From NCBI GenBank assembly GCA_022747635.1, contig JAKTNV010000236.1, forward strand, positions 276,977 to 340,976: a stretch of DNA of 64,000 nt, in the 5' to 3' direction. The notes beneath the pieces were generated by a model. It made no database searches, was not told where the DNA came from, and saw nothing but the letters and a program-made list of their open reading frames with translations. Below are positions 25,341 through 36,742 of the stretch, piece after piece; position 1 is the first letter of the stretch; each line of letters opens with the position of its first letter. The position numbers and the translations under genes were made by a program. The stretch is from Hetaerina americana. Taxonomy: Eukaryota > Arthropoda > Insecta > Odonata > Calopterygidae.

Positions 25341-25652
25341 ATTGTTGTTTTTCGCAATATTTTTAGAAATTTGGGCTCTTTTAGTAACATTAACACTTGG
25401 GCTGAAGCATCTTTTATGATCTTTTATTGTCTTTCAGGATTCATTCTGGGTTTTATTTTGTTTATTTGATGAAAATGAACAACAATACACACCTTGGATA
25501 CATTTTTGTTTGATTTGTGTCGAGTGAGATTTTCACCTAGAACCCAAAGGGGGGGTATTGGCACTTTTCATGGAAAAATGTGAAAAATTAAATTTTCTAA
25601 AAATGAAATAAATGCCTTCTAAACACCTCAAACATTCACTTTAAAACAGAAG
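25341..25652. repeat. Reference 312-bp monomer; also the extra copy in its HOR unit
   Basis: This monomer serves as coordinate reference (offset 1 = 25341) and is 31% G+C by count. Landmarks: inverted-repeat arms at offsets 19-32 and 250-264; haplotype-defining region 56-106; small dyad 120-140 (25460-25480); second variable region 153-185; run of seven G at 25549-25555; hexamer AATAAA at 25607-25612. Offsets 1-50, 186-207 and 230-312 are nearly the same in all copies. It is also informative in itself. It and the bases just before it (CATTCATTTT instead of CATTCACTCT) match the monomer at 24092-24403, and nothing occupies this place in the preceding unit. It therefore looks like an inserted duplicate of that copy. 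Confidence 0.93.
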
Positions 25653-25713
25653 ATTGTTGTTTTTCGCAATTTTTTTAGAAATTTTGGCTCTTTTAGTAAC
25701 ATTAACACTTGGG
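25590..25713. repeat. Inverted-repeat arms spanning a monomer border (representative)
   Basis: Offsets 250-264 read AAATTTTCTAAAAAT. The general form of offsets 19-32 reads ATTTTTAGAAATTT, the reverse complement apart from one A. Across a monomer border the arms are about 66 bp apart, and within one monomer about 217 bp. The pattern holds in nearly all monomers. The example spans the border at 25653, where the downstream copy has AATTTTTTTAG, a one-base variant (25671-25684). A smaller dyad, AAAACA...TGTTTT, sits right at the border (for example 10863-10880, with a 6-nt loop). Confidence 0.75.
25607..25612 (+). other. AATAAA hexamer present in most monomers (representative)
   Basis: The plus strand of nearly every monomer contains GAAATAAATG at offsets 265-274, holding the canonical polyadenylation hexamer. 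Copies with GAATGAAATG (for example 3690, 6205, 20682, 44168) lack it. The minus strand has two AATAAA matches from the TTTTATTTTGTTTATTT stretch. In DNA this rich in A+T such matches are expected by chance. I record it only because a transcript of the array would carry one about every 312 nt. Confidence 0.35.
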
Positions 25714-27521
25714 CTGAAGCATCTTTTATGATCTTTAATTGTCTTTCAGGATTCATTCTGGGTTTTATTTTGTTTTTTTTGATGAAAATGAACAACAATA
25801 CACACCTTGGATACATTTTTGTTTGATTTGTGTCGAGTGAGATTTTCACCTAGAACCCAAAGGGGGTATTGGCACTTTTCATGGAAAACTGTGAAAAATT
25901 AAATTTTCTAAAAATGAAATAAATGCCTTCTAAACACCTCAAACATTCACTCTAAAACAGAAGATTGTTTTTCGCAAAATTTTTAGAAATTTGGGCTCTT
26001 TTAGTAACATTAACACTTGGGCTGAAGCATCTTTTATGATCTTTTATTGTCTTTCAGGATTCATTCTGGGTTTTATTTTGTTTATTTGATGAAAAAGAAC
26101 AACAATACACACCTTGGATACATTTTTGTTTGATTTGTGTCGAGTGAGATTTTCACCTAGAACCCAAAGGGGGGGTATTGGCACATTTCATGGAAAAATG
26201 TGAAAAATTAAATTTTCTAAAAATGAAATAAATGCCTTCTAAACACCTCAAACATTCACTCTAAAACAGAAGATTGTTGTTTTTCTCAATATTTTTAGAA
26301 ATTTGGGCTCTTTTAGTAACATTAACACTTTCGCTGAAGCAACTTTTATGATCATTTATTGTCTTTCAGGATACATTCTGGGTTTTATTTTGTTTATTTG
26401 ATGAAAATGAACAACAATACACACCATGGAAACATTATTGTTTGATTTGTGTCAAGTTAGATTTTCACCTAGAACCCAAAGGGGGGGTATAGGCATTTTT
26501 CATGGAAAAATGTGAAAAATTAAATTTTCTAAAAATGAAATAAATGCCTTCTAAACACCTCAAACATTCACTTTAAAACAGAAGATTGTTGTTTTTCGCA
26601 ATATTTTTAGAAATTTGGGCTCTTTTAGTAACATTAACACCTGGGCTGAAGCATCTTTTATGATCATTTATTGTCTTTCAGGATACATTCTGGGTTTTAT
26701 TTTGTTTATTTGATGAAAATGAACAACAATACACACCTTGGATACATTTTTGTTTGATTTGTTTCGAGTGAGATTTTCACCTAGAACCCAAAGGGGGGGG
26801 TATTGGCACTTTTCATGGAAAAATATGAAAAATTAAATTTTCTAAAAATGAATGAAATGACTTCTAAACACCTCAAACATTCACTCTAAAACAGAAGATT
26901 GTTGTTTTTCGCAATATTTTTAGAAATTTGGGCTCTTTTAGTAACATTAACACCTGGGCTGAAGCATCTTTTATGATCTTTTATTGTCTTTCAGGATTCA
27001 TTCTGGGTTTTATTTTGTTTATTTGATGAAAATGAACAACAATATACACCATGGAAACATTTTTGTTTGATTTGTGTCAAGTGAGATTTTCACCTAGAAC
27101 CCAAAGGGGGGGTATTGGCACTTTTCATGGAAAAATGTGAAAAATTAAATTTTCTAAAAATGAAATAAATGCCTTCTAAACACCTCAAACATTCACTCTA
27201 AAACAGAAGATTGTTGTTTTTCGCAATATTTTTAGAAATTTGGGCTCTTTTAGTAACATTAACACTTTCGCTGAAGCAACTTTTATGCTCATTTCTTGTC
27301 TTTCAGGATTAATTCTGGGTTTAATTTTGTTAATTTGATGAAAATTAACAACAATACACACCTTGGATACATTTTTGTTTGATTTGTGTCGAGTGAGATT
27401 TTCACCTAGAACCCAAAGGGGGGGTATTGGCACTTTTCATGGAAAAATGTGAAAAATTAAATTTTCTAAAAATGAAATAAATGCCTTCTAAACACCTCAA
27501 ACATTCACTCTAAAACAGAAG

Positions 27522-27769
27522 ATTGTTGTTTTTCGCAATATTTTTAGAAATTTGGGCTCTTTTAGTAACATTAACACCTGGGCTGAAGCATCTTTTATGA
27601 TCTTTTATTGTCTTTCAGGATTCATTCTGGGTTTTATTTTGTTTATTTGATGAAAATGAACAACGGTATTTCGGTATTGGCACTTTTCATGGAAAACTGA
27701 AAAATTAAATTTTCTAAAAATGAAATAAATGCCTTCTAAACACCTCAAACATTCACTCTAAAACAGAAG
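27522..27769. repeat. Deletion monomer 5 (248 bp)
   Basis: The junction starts at 27659, 4298 bp after copy 4. It has lost two further bases (GAAAACTGAAAAATT instead of GAAAACTGTGAAAAATT), a change private to this copy. Confidence 0.95.
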
Positions 27770-30700
27770 ATTGTTTTTCGCAATATTTTTAGAAATTTGG
27801 GCTCTTTTAGTAACATTAACACTTTCGCTGAAGCAACTTTTATGCTCATTTCTTGTCTTTCAGGATTAATTCTGGGTTTTATTTTGTTTATTTGATGAAA
27901 ATGAACAACAATACACACCATGGAAACATTTTTGTTTGATTTGCGTCAAGTGAGATTTTCACCTAGAACCCAAAGGGGGGGTATATGCACTTTTCATGGA
28001 AATATGTGAAAAATTAAATTTTCTAAAAATGAAATAAATGCCTTCTAAACACCTCAAACATTCACTCTAAAACAGAAGATTGTTGTTTTTCGCAATATTT
28101 TTAGAAATTTGGGCTCTTTTAGTAAACTTAACACCTGGGCTGAAGCATCTTTTATGATCTTTTATTGTCTTTCAGGATTCATTCTGGGTTTTATTTTGTT
28201 TATTTGATGAAAATGAACAACAATACACACCATGGAAACATTTTTTATGATTTGTGTCAAGTGAGATTTTCACCTAAAACCCAAAGGGGGGGGTATTGGC
28301 ACTTTTCATGGAAAAATGTGAAAAATTAAATTTTCTAAAAATGAAATAAATGCCTTCTAAACACCTCAAAATTTCACTTTAAAACAGAAGATTGTTGTTT
28401 TTCGCAATATTTTTAGAAATTTGGGCTCTTTTAGTAACATTAACACCTGGGCTGAAGCATCTTTTATGATCATTTATTGTCTTTCAGGATACATTCTGGG
28501 TTTTATTTTGTTTATTTGATGAAAATGAACAACAATACACACCTTGGATACATTTTTGTTTGATTTGTATCGAGTGAGATTTTCACCTAGAACCCAAAGG
28601 GGGTATTGGCACTTTTCATGGAAAAATGTGAAAAATTAAATTTTCTAAAAATGAATGAAATGACTTCTAAACACCTCAAACATTCACTCTAAAACAGAAG
28701 ATTGTTGTTTTTCTCAATATTTTTAGAAATTTGGGCTCTTTTAGTAACATTAACACCTGGGCTGAAGCATCTTTTATGATCTTTTATTGTCTTTCAGGAT
28801 TCATTCTGGGTTTTATTTTGTTTATTTGATGAAAATGAACAACAATATACACCCTGGAAACATTTTTGTTTGATTTGTGTCAAGTGAGATTTTCACCTAG
28901 AACCCAAAGGGGGGGTATTGGCACTTTTCATGGAAAAATGTGAAAAATTAAATTTTCTAAAAATGAAATAAATGCCTTCTAAACACCTCAAACATTCACT
29001 CTAAAACAGAAGATTTTTGTTTTTCGCAATATTTTTAGAAATTTGGGCTCTTTTAGTAACATAAACACTTTCGCTGAAACAACTTTTATGCTCATTTCTT
29101 GTCTTTCAGGATTAATTCTGGGTTTTATTTTGTTTATTTGATGAAAATGAACAACAATAAACACCATGGAAACATATTTGTTTGATTTGTGTCGAGTGAG
29201 ATTTTCACCTAGAACCCAAAGGGCGGGTATTGGCACTTTTCATGGAAAAATGTGAAAAATTAAATTTTCTAAAAATGAAATAAATGCCTTCTAAACACCT
29301 CAAACATTCACTCTAAAACAGAAGATTGTTGTTTTTCGCAATATTTTTAGAAATTTTGGCACTTTTAGTAACATTAACACTTTCGCTGAAGCATCTTTTA
29401 TGCTCCTTTCATGTCTTTCAGGATTCATTCTGGGTTTTATTTTGTTTATTTGATGAAAATGAACAACAATACACACCTTGGATACATTTTTGTTTGATTT
29501 GTGTCGAGTGAGATTTTCACCTAGAACCCAAAGGGGGGGGTATTGGCTCTTTTCATGGAAAAATGTGAAAAATTAAATTTTCTAAAAATGAAATAAATGC
29601 CTTCTAAACACCTCAAACATTCACTTTAAAACAGAAGATTGTTGTTTTTCGCAATTTTTTTAGAAATTTTGGCTCTTTTAGTAACATTAACACTTGGGCT
29701 GAAGCATCTTTTATGATCTTTTATTGTCTTTCAGGATTCATTCTGGGTTTTATTTTGTTTTTTTTTGATGAAAATGAACAACAATACACACCTTGGATAC
29801 ATTTTTGTTTGATTTGTGTCGAGTGAGATTTTCACCTAGAACCCAAAGGGGGTATTGGCACTTTTCATGGAAAAATGTGAAAAATTAAATTTTCTAAAAA
29901 TGAAATAAATGCCTTCTAAACACCTCAAACATTCACTCTAAAACAGAAGATTGTTTTTCGCAAAATTTTTAGAAATTTGGGCTCTTTTAGTAACATTAAC
30001 ACTTGGGCTGAAGCATCTTTTATGATCTTTTATTGTCTTTCAGGATTCATTCTGGGTTTTATTTTGTTTATTTGATGAAAAAGAACAACAATACACACCT
30101 TGGATACATTTTTGTTTGATTTGTGTCGAGTGAGATTTTCACCTAGAACCCAAAGGGGGGGTATTGGCACATTTCATGGAAAAATGTGAAAAATTAAATT
30201 TTCTAAAAATGAAATAAATGCCTTCTAAACACCTCAAACATTCACTCTAAAACAGAAGATTGTTGTTTTTCTCAATATTTTTAGAAATTTGGGCTCTTTT
30301 AGTAACATTAACACTTTCGCTGAAGCAACTTTTATGATCATTTATTGTCTTTCAGGATACATTCTGGGTTTTATTTTGTTTATTTGATGAAAATGAACAA
30401 CAATACACACCATGGAAACATTATTGTTTGATTTGTGTCAAGTTAGATTTTCACCTAGAACCCAAAGGGGGGGTATAGGCATTTTTCATGGAAAAATGTG
30501 AAAAATTAAATTTTCTAAAAATGAAATAAATGCCTTCTAAACACCTCAAACATTCACTTTAAAACAGAAGATTGTTGTTTTTCGCAATATTTTTAGAAAT
30601 TTGGGCTCTTTTAGTAACATTAACACCTGGGCTGAAGCATCTTTTATGATCATTTATTGTCTTTGAGGATACATTCTGGGTTTTATTTTGTTTATTTGAT

Positions 30701-31507
30701 GAAAATGAACAACAATACACACCTTGGATACATTTTTGTTTGATTTGTTTCGAGTGAGATTTTCACCTAGAACCCAAAGGGGGGGGTATTGGCACTTTTC
30801 ATGGAAAAATGTGAAAAATTAAATTTTCTAAAAATGAATGAAATGACTTCTAAACACCTCAAACATTTACTCTAAAACAGAAGATTGTTGTTTTTCGCAA
30901 TATTTTTAGAAATTTGGGCTCTTTTAGTAACATTAACACCTGGGCTGAAGCATCTTTTATGATCTTTTATTGTCTTTCAGGATTCATTCTGGGTTTTATT
31001 TTGTTTATTTAATGAAAATGAACAACAATATACACCATGGAAACATTTTTGTTTGATTTGTGTCAAGTAAGATTTTCACCTAGAACCCAAAGGGGGGGTA
31101 TTGGCACTTTTCATGGAAAAATGTGAAAAATTAAATTTTCTAAAAATGAAATAAATGCCTTCTAAACACCTCAAACATTCACTCTAAAACAGAAGATTGT
31201 TGTTTTTCGCAATATTTTTAGAAATTTGGGCTCTTTTAGTAACATTAACACTTTCGCCGGAGCAACTTTTATGCTCATTTCTTGTCTTTCAGGATTAATT
31301 CTGGGTTTAATTTTGTTAATTTGATGAAAATTAACAACAATACACACCTTGGATACATTTTTGTTTGATTTGTGTCGAGTGAGATTTTCACCTAGAACCC
31401 AAAGGGGGGGTATTGGCACTTTTCATGGAAAAATGTGAAAAATTAAATTTTCTAAAAATGAAATAAATGCCTTCTAAACACCTCAAACATTCACTCTAAA
31501 ACAGAAG
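27522..31507. repeat. HOR unit 5: 13 monomers, 3986 bp
   Basis: Monomer starts: 27522 (short), 27770, 28079, 28391, 28701, 29013, 29325, 29638, 29950, 30259, 30571, 30884, 31196. The copies at 28391-29638 pair with 32691-33943 at 4300-4305 bp. Marks: CTCAAAATTTCAC before 28391; AGATTTTTG start, ACATAAACAC and GGGCGGG in 29013; TTTTGGCACTTTTAG in 29325; a T8-9 run before GATGAAAATG in 29638. The short monomer has lost a further TG (GAAAACTGAAAAATT), making it 248 bp. Confidence 0.9.
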
Positions 31508-31757
31508 ATTGTTGTTTTTCGCAATATTTTTAGAAATTTGGGCTCTTTTAGTAACATTAACACCTGGGCTGAAGCATCTTTTATGATCTTTTATTGTCTT
31601 TCAGGATTCATTCTGGGTTTTATTTTGTTTATTTGATGAAAATGAACAACGGTATTTCGGTATTGGCACTTTTCATGGAAAACTGTGAAAAATTAAATTT
31701 TCTAAAAATGAAATAAATGCCTTCTAAACACCTCAAACATTCAATCTAAAACAGAAG
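31508..31757. repeat. Deletion monomer 6 (250 bp), last of the series
   Basis: The junction starts at 31645, 3986 bp after copy 5. The tail has CATTCAATCT in place of CATTCACTCT. No further copy of this junction appears in the remaining 32 kb, although the flanking monomer types continue there. At 37675, 41413 and 45465 the place after the dyad monomer is taken by a full-length copy. Confidence 0.95.
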
Positions 31758-34700
31758 ATTGTTTTTCGCAATATTTTTAGAAATTTGGGCTCTTTTAGTA
31801 ACATTGACACTTTCGCTGAAGCAACTTTTATGCTCATTTCTTGTCTTTCAGGATTAATTCTGGGTTTTATTTTGTTTATTTGATGAAAATGAACAACAAT
31901 ACACACCATGGAAACATTTTTGTTTGATTTGCGTCAAGTGAGATTTTCACCTAGAACCCAAAGGGGGGGTATATGCACTTTTCATGGAAATATGTGAAAA
32001 ATTAAATTTTCTAAAAATGAAATAAATGCCTTCTAAACACCTCAAACATTCACTCTAAAACAGAAGATTGTTGTTTTTCGCAATATTTTTAGAAATTTGG
32101 GCTCTTTTAGTAACATTAACACCTGGGCTGAAGCATCTTTTATGATCTTTTATTGTCTTTCAGGATTCATTCTGGGTTTTATTTTGTTTATTTGATGAAA
32201 ATGAACAACAATACACACCATGGAAACATTTTTTATGATTTGTGTCAAGTGAGATTTTCACCTAAAACCCAAAGGGGGGGTATTGGCACTTTTCATGGAA
32301 AAATGTAAAAAATTAAATTTTCTAAAAATGAAATAAATGCTTTCTAAACACCTCAAACATTCACTGTAAAACAGAAGATTGTTGTTTTTCGCAATTTTTT
32401 TAGAAATTTGGGCTCTTTTAATAACATTAACACTTGCGCTGAAGCATCTTTTATGCTCATCTCTTGTCTTTCAGGATTAATTCTGGGTTTTATTTTGTTT
32501 ATTTGATGAAAATGAGCAACAATACACACCATGGAAACATTTTTGTTTGATTTGTGTCGAGTGAGATTTTCACCTAGAACCCAAAGGGGGGGGTATTGGC
32601 ACTTTTCATGGAAAAATGTGAAAAATTAAATTTTCTAAAAATGAAATAAATGCCTTCTAAACACCTCAAAATTTCACTTTAAAACAGAAGATTGTTGTTT
32701 TTCGCAATATTTTTAGAAATTTGGGCTCTTTTAGTAACATTAACACCTGGGCTGAAGCATCATTTATGATCATTTATTGTCTTTCAGGATACATTCTGGG
32801 TTTTATTTTGTTTATTTGATGAAAATGAACAACAATACACACCTTGGATACATTTTTGTTTGATTTGTTTCGAGTGAGATTTTCACCTAGAACCCAAAGG
32901 GGGGGGTATTGGCACTTTTCATGGAAAAATGTGAAAAATTAAATTTTCTAAAAATGAATGAAATGACTTCTAAACACCTCAAACATTCACTCTAAAACAG
33001 AAGATTGTTGTTTTTCTCAATATTTTTAGAAATTTGGGCTCTTTTAGTAACATTAACACCTGGGCTGAAGCATCTTTTATGATCTTTTATTGTCTTTCAG
33101 GATTCATTCTGGGTTTTATTTTGTTTATTTGATGAAAATGAACAACAATATACACCCTGGAAACATTTTTGTTTGATTTGTGTCAAGTGAGATTTTCACC
33201 TAGAACCCAAAGGGGGGGGTATTGGCACTTTTCATGGAAAAATGTGAAAAATTAAATTTTCTAAAAATGAAATAAATGCCTTCTAAACACCTCAAACATT
33301 CACTCTAAAACAGAAGATTTTTGTTTTTCGCAATATTTTTAGAAATTTGGGCTCTTTTAGTAACATAAACACTTTCGCTGAAACAACTTTTATGCTCATT
33401 TCTTGTCTTTCAGGATTAATTCTGGGTTTTATTTTGTTTATTTGATGAAAATGAACAACAATAAACACCATGGAAACATATTTGTTTGATTTGTGTCGAG
33501 TGAGATTTTCACCTAGAACCCAAAGGGCGGGTATTGGCACTTTTCATGGAAAAATGTGAAAAATTAAATTTTCTAAAAATGAAATAAATGCCTTCTAAAC
33601 ACCTCAAACATTCACTCTAAAACAGAAGATTGTTGTTTTTCGCAATATTTTTAGAAATTTTGGCACTTTTAGTAACATTAACACTTTCGCTGAAGCATCT
33701 TTTATGCTCCTTTCATGTCTTTCAGGATTCATTCTGGGTTTTATTTTGTTTATTTGATGAAAATGAACAACAATACACACCATGGAAACATTTATGTTTG
33801 ATTTGTGTCAAGTGAGATTTTCACCTAAAACCCAAAGGGGGGGGGTATTGGCTCTTTCCATGGAAAAATGTGAAAAATTAAATTTTCTAAAAATGAAATA
33901 AATGCCTTCTAAACACCTAAAACATTCACTTTAAAACAGAAGATTGTTGTTTTTCGCAATTTTTTTAGAAATTTTGGCTCTTTTAGTAACATTAACACTT
34001 GGGCTGAAGCATCTTTTATGATCTTTTATTGTCTTTCAGGATTCATTCTGGGTTTTATTTTGTTTATTTGATGAAAATGAACAACAATACACACCTTGGA
34101 TACATTTTTGTTTGATTTGTGTCGAGTGAGATTTTCACCTAGAACCCAAAGGGGGTATTGGCACTTTTCATGGAAAACTGTGAAAAATTAAATTTTCTAA
34201 AAATGAAATAAATGCCTTCTAAACACCTCAAACATTCACTCTAAAACAGAAGATTGTTTTTCGCAATATTTTTAGAAATTTGGGCTCTTTTAGTAACATT
34301 AACACCTGGGCTGAAGCATCTTTTATGATCTTTTATTGTCTTTCAGGATTCATTCTGGGTTTTATTTTGTTTATTTGATGAAAATGAACAACAATACACA
34401 CCATGGAAACATTTTTTATGATTTGTGTCAAGTGAGATTTTCACCTAAAACCCAAAGGGGGGGGTATTGGCACTTTTCATGGAAAAATGTGAAAAATTAA
34501 ATTTTCTAAAAATGAAATAAATGCCTTCTAAACACCTCAAACATTCACTTTAAAACAGAAGATTGTTGTTTTTCGCAATATTTTTAGAAATTTGGGCTCT
34601 TTTAGTAACATTAACACTTGGGCTGAAGCATCTTTTATGATCTTTTATTGTCTTTCAGGATTCATTCTGGGTTTTATTTTGTTTATTTGATGAAAATGAA

Positions 34701-36742
34701 CAACAATACACACCTTGGATACATTTTTGTTTGATTTGTGTCGAGTGAGATTTTCACCTAGAACCCAAAGGGGGGGTATTGGCACTTTTCATGGAAAAAT
34801 GTGAGAAATTAAATTTTCTAAAAATGAAATAAATGCCTTCTAAACACCTCAAACATTCACTCTAAAACAGAAGATTGTTTTTTTTCTCAATATTTTTAGA
34901 AATTTGGGCTCTTTTAGTAACATTAACACCTGGGCTGAAGCATCTTTTATGATCTTTTATTGTCTTTCAGGATACATTCTGGGTTTTATTTTGTTTATTT
35001 GATGAAAATGAACAACAATACACACCATGGAAACATTTTTGTTTGATTTGCGTCAAGTGAGATTTTCACCAAGAACCCAAAGGGGGGGTATATGCACTTT
35101 TCATTGAAAAATGTGAAAAATTAAATTTTCTAAAAATGAAATAAATGCCTTCTAAACACCTCAAACATTCACTCTAAAACAGAAGATTGTTGTTTTTCGC
35201 AATATTTTTAGAAATTTGGGCTCTTTTAGTAACATTAACACCTGGGCTGAAGCATCTTTTATGATCTTTTATTGTCTTTCAGGATACATTCTGGGTTTTA
35301 TTTTGTTTATTTGATGAAAATGAACAACAATACACACCTTGGATACATTTTTGTTTGATTTGTTTCGAGTGAGATTTTCACCTAGAACCCAAAGGGGGGG
35401 GTATTGGCACTTTTCATGGAAAAATGTGAAAAATTAAATTTTCTAAAAATGAATGAAATGACTTCTAAACACCTCAAACATTCACTCTAAAACAGAAGAT
35501 TGTTGTTTTTCGCAATATTTTTAGAAATTTGGGCTCTTTTAGTAACATTAACACTTTCGCTGAAGCAACTTTTATGCTCATTTCTTGTCTTTCAGGATTA
35601 ATTCTGGGTTTAATTTTGTTAATTTGATGAAAATTAACAACAATACACACCTTGGATACATTTTTGTTTGATTTGTGTCGAGTGAGATTTTCACCTAGAA
35701 CCCAAAGGGGGGGTATTGGCACTTTTCATGGAAAAATGTGAAAAATTAAATTTTCTAAAAATGAAATAAATGCCTTCTAAACACCTCAAACATTCACTCT
35801 AAAACAGAAGATTGTTGTTTTTCGCAATATTTTTAGAAATTTGGGCTCTTTTAGTAACATTAACACCTGGGCTGAAGCAACTTTTATGCTCATTTCTTGT
35901 CTTTCAGGATTAATTCTGGGTTTTATTTTGTTTATTTGATGAAAATGAACAACAATACACACCATGGAAACATTTTTTCTTGATTTGTGTCGAGTGAGAT
36001 TTTCACCTAGAACCCAAAGGGCGGGTATTGGCACTTTTCATGGAAAAATGTGAAAAATTAAATTTTCTAAAAATGAAATTAATGCCTTCTAAACACCTCA
36101 AACATTCACTCTAAAACAGAAGATTGTTGTTTTTCGCAATATTTTTAGAAATTTTGGCACTTTTAGTAACATTAACACTTTCGCTGAAGCATCTTTTATG
36201 CTCCTTTCATGTCTTTCAGGATTCATTCTGGGTTTTATTTTGTTTATTTGATGAAAATGAACAACAATACACACCTTGGATACATTTTTGTTTGATTTGT
36301 GTCGAGTGAGATTTTCACCTAGAACCCAAAGGGGGTATTGGCACTTTTCATGGAAAACTGTGAAAAATTAAATTTTCTAAAAATGAAATAAATGCCTTCT
36401 AAACACCTCAAACATTCACTCTAAAACAGAAGATTGTTTTTCGCAATATTTTTAGAAATTTGGGCTCTTTTAGTAACATTAACACTTTCGCTGAAGCATC
36501 TTTTATGCTCCTTTCATGTCTTTCAGGATTCATTCTGGATTTTATTTTGTTTATTTGATGAAAATGAACAACAATACACACCTTGGATACATTTTTGTTT
36601 GATTTGTGTCGAGTGAGATTTTCACCTAGAACCCAAAGGGGGGGGTATTGGCTCTTTTCATGGAAAAATGTGAAAAATTAAATTTTCTAAAAATGAAATA
36701 AATGCCTTCTAAACACCTCAAACATTCACTTTAAAACAGAAG
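31508..36742. repeat. HOR unit 6 start and mosaic segment, monomers 103-119
   Basis: Monomer starts: 31508 (short), 31758, 32067, 32378, 32691, 33004, 33317, 33629, 33943, 34253, 34562, 34874, 35186, 35499, 35811, 36123, 36433. The first three follow unit 5. The copy at 32378 is unusual (CACTGTAAAAC before it, TTTTAATAACATT, CTCATCTCTTG, AATGAGCAAC) and is extra relative to unit 5. 33004-34252 pairs with 28701-29949 and, at a 13085-bp offset, with 46.1-47.3 kb. 34562-35810 pairs with 24092-25340 at exactly 10470 bp at all four starts. 35811-36742 pairs with 42662-43593 at 6851 bp. No deletion monomer occurs after 31508. Confidence 0.87.

Larger units (their letters stand above)
23224..27521. 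repeat. HOR unit 4: 14 monomers, 4298 bp
   Basis: Monomer starts: 23224 (short), 23474, 23783, 24092, 24404, 24716, 25029, 25341, 25653, 25964, 26273, 26585, 26898, 27210. The first seven pair with unit 3 at a 4299-4300-bp offset. The copies at 25653 and 25964 pair with 21042 and 21353 at 4611 bp, because an extra monomer lies at 25341-25652. The unit reaches 14 monomers by a different route from unit 3, which lacks that copy but has an extra hybrid monomer instead. Confidence 0.9.

Noticed and set aside
25351..25367. CENP-B box at TTTCGCAATATTTTTAG
   Set aside because: It has the TTCG and the following A at the right distance but lacks the CGGG half of the core, so it does not meet the consensus.
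25421..25440. 3' splice site at TGTCTTTCAGG
   Set aside because: The string resembles an acceptor but there is no coding exon, no paired donor context and no transcript evidence. It repeats in every monomer.
25449..25460. Telomere-like GGGTTTTA
   Set aside because: It occurs once per monomer and is not itself in tandem, so it is not telomeric DNA.
25451..25476. Yeast-type replication origin core in TTTTATTTTGTTTATTT
   Set aside because: The best alignment still has a mismatch to the 11-bp consensus, and near-matches are expected in DNA with 69% A+T.
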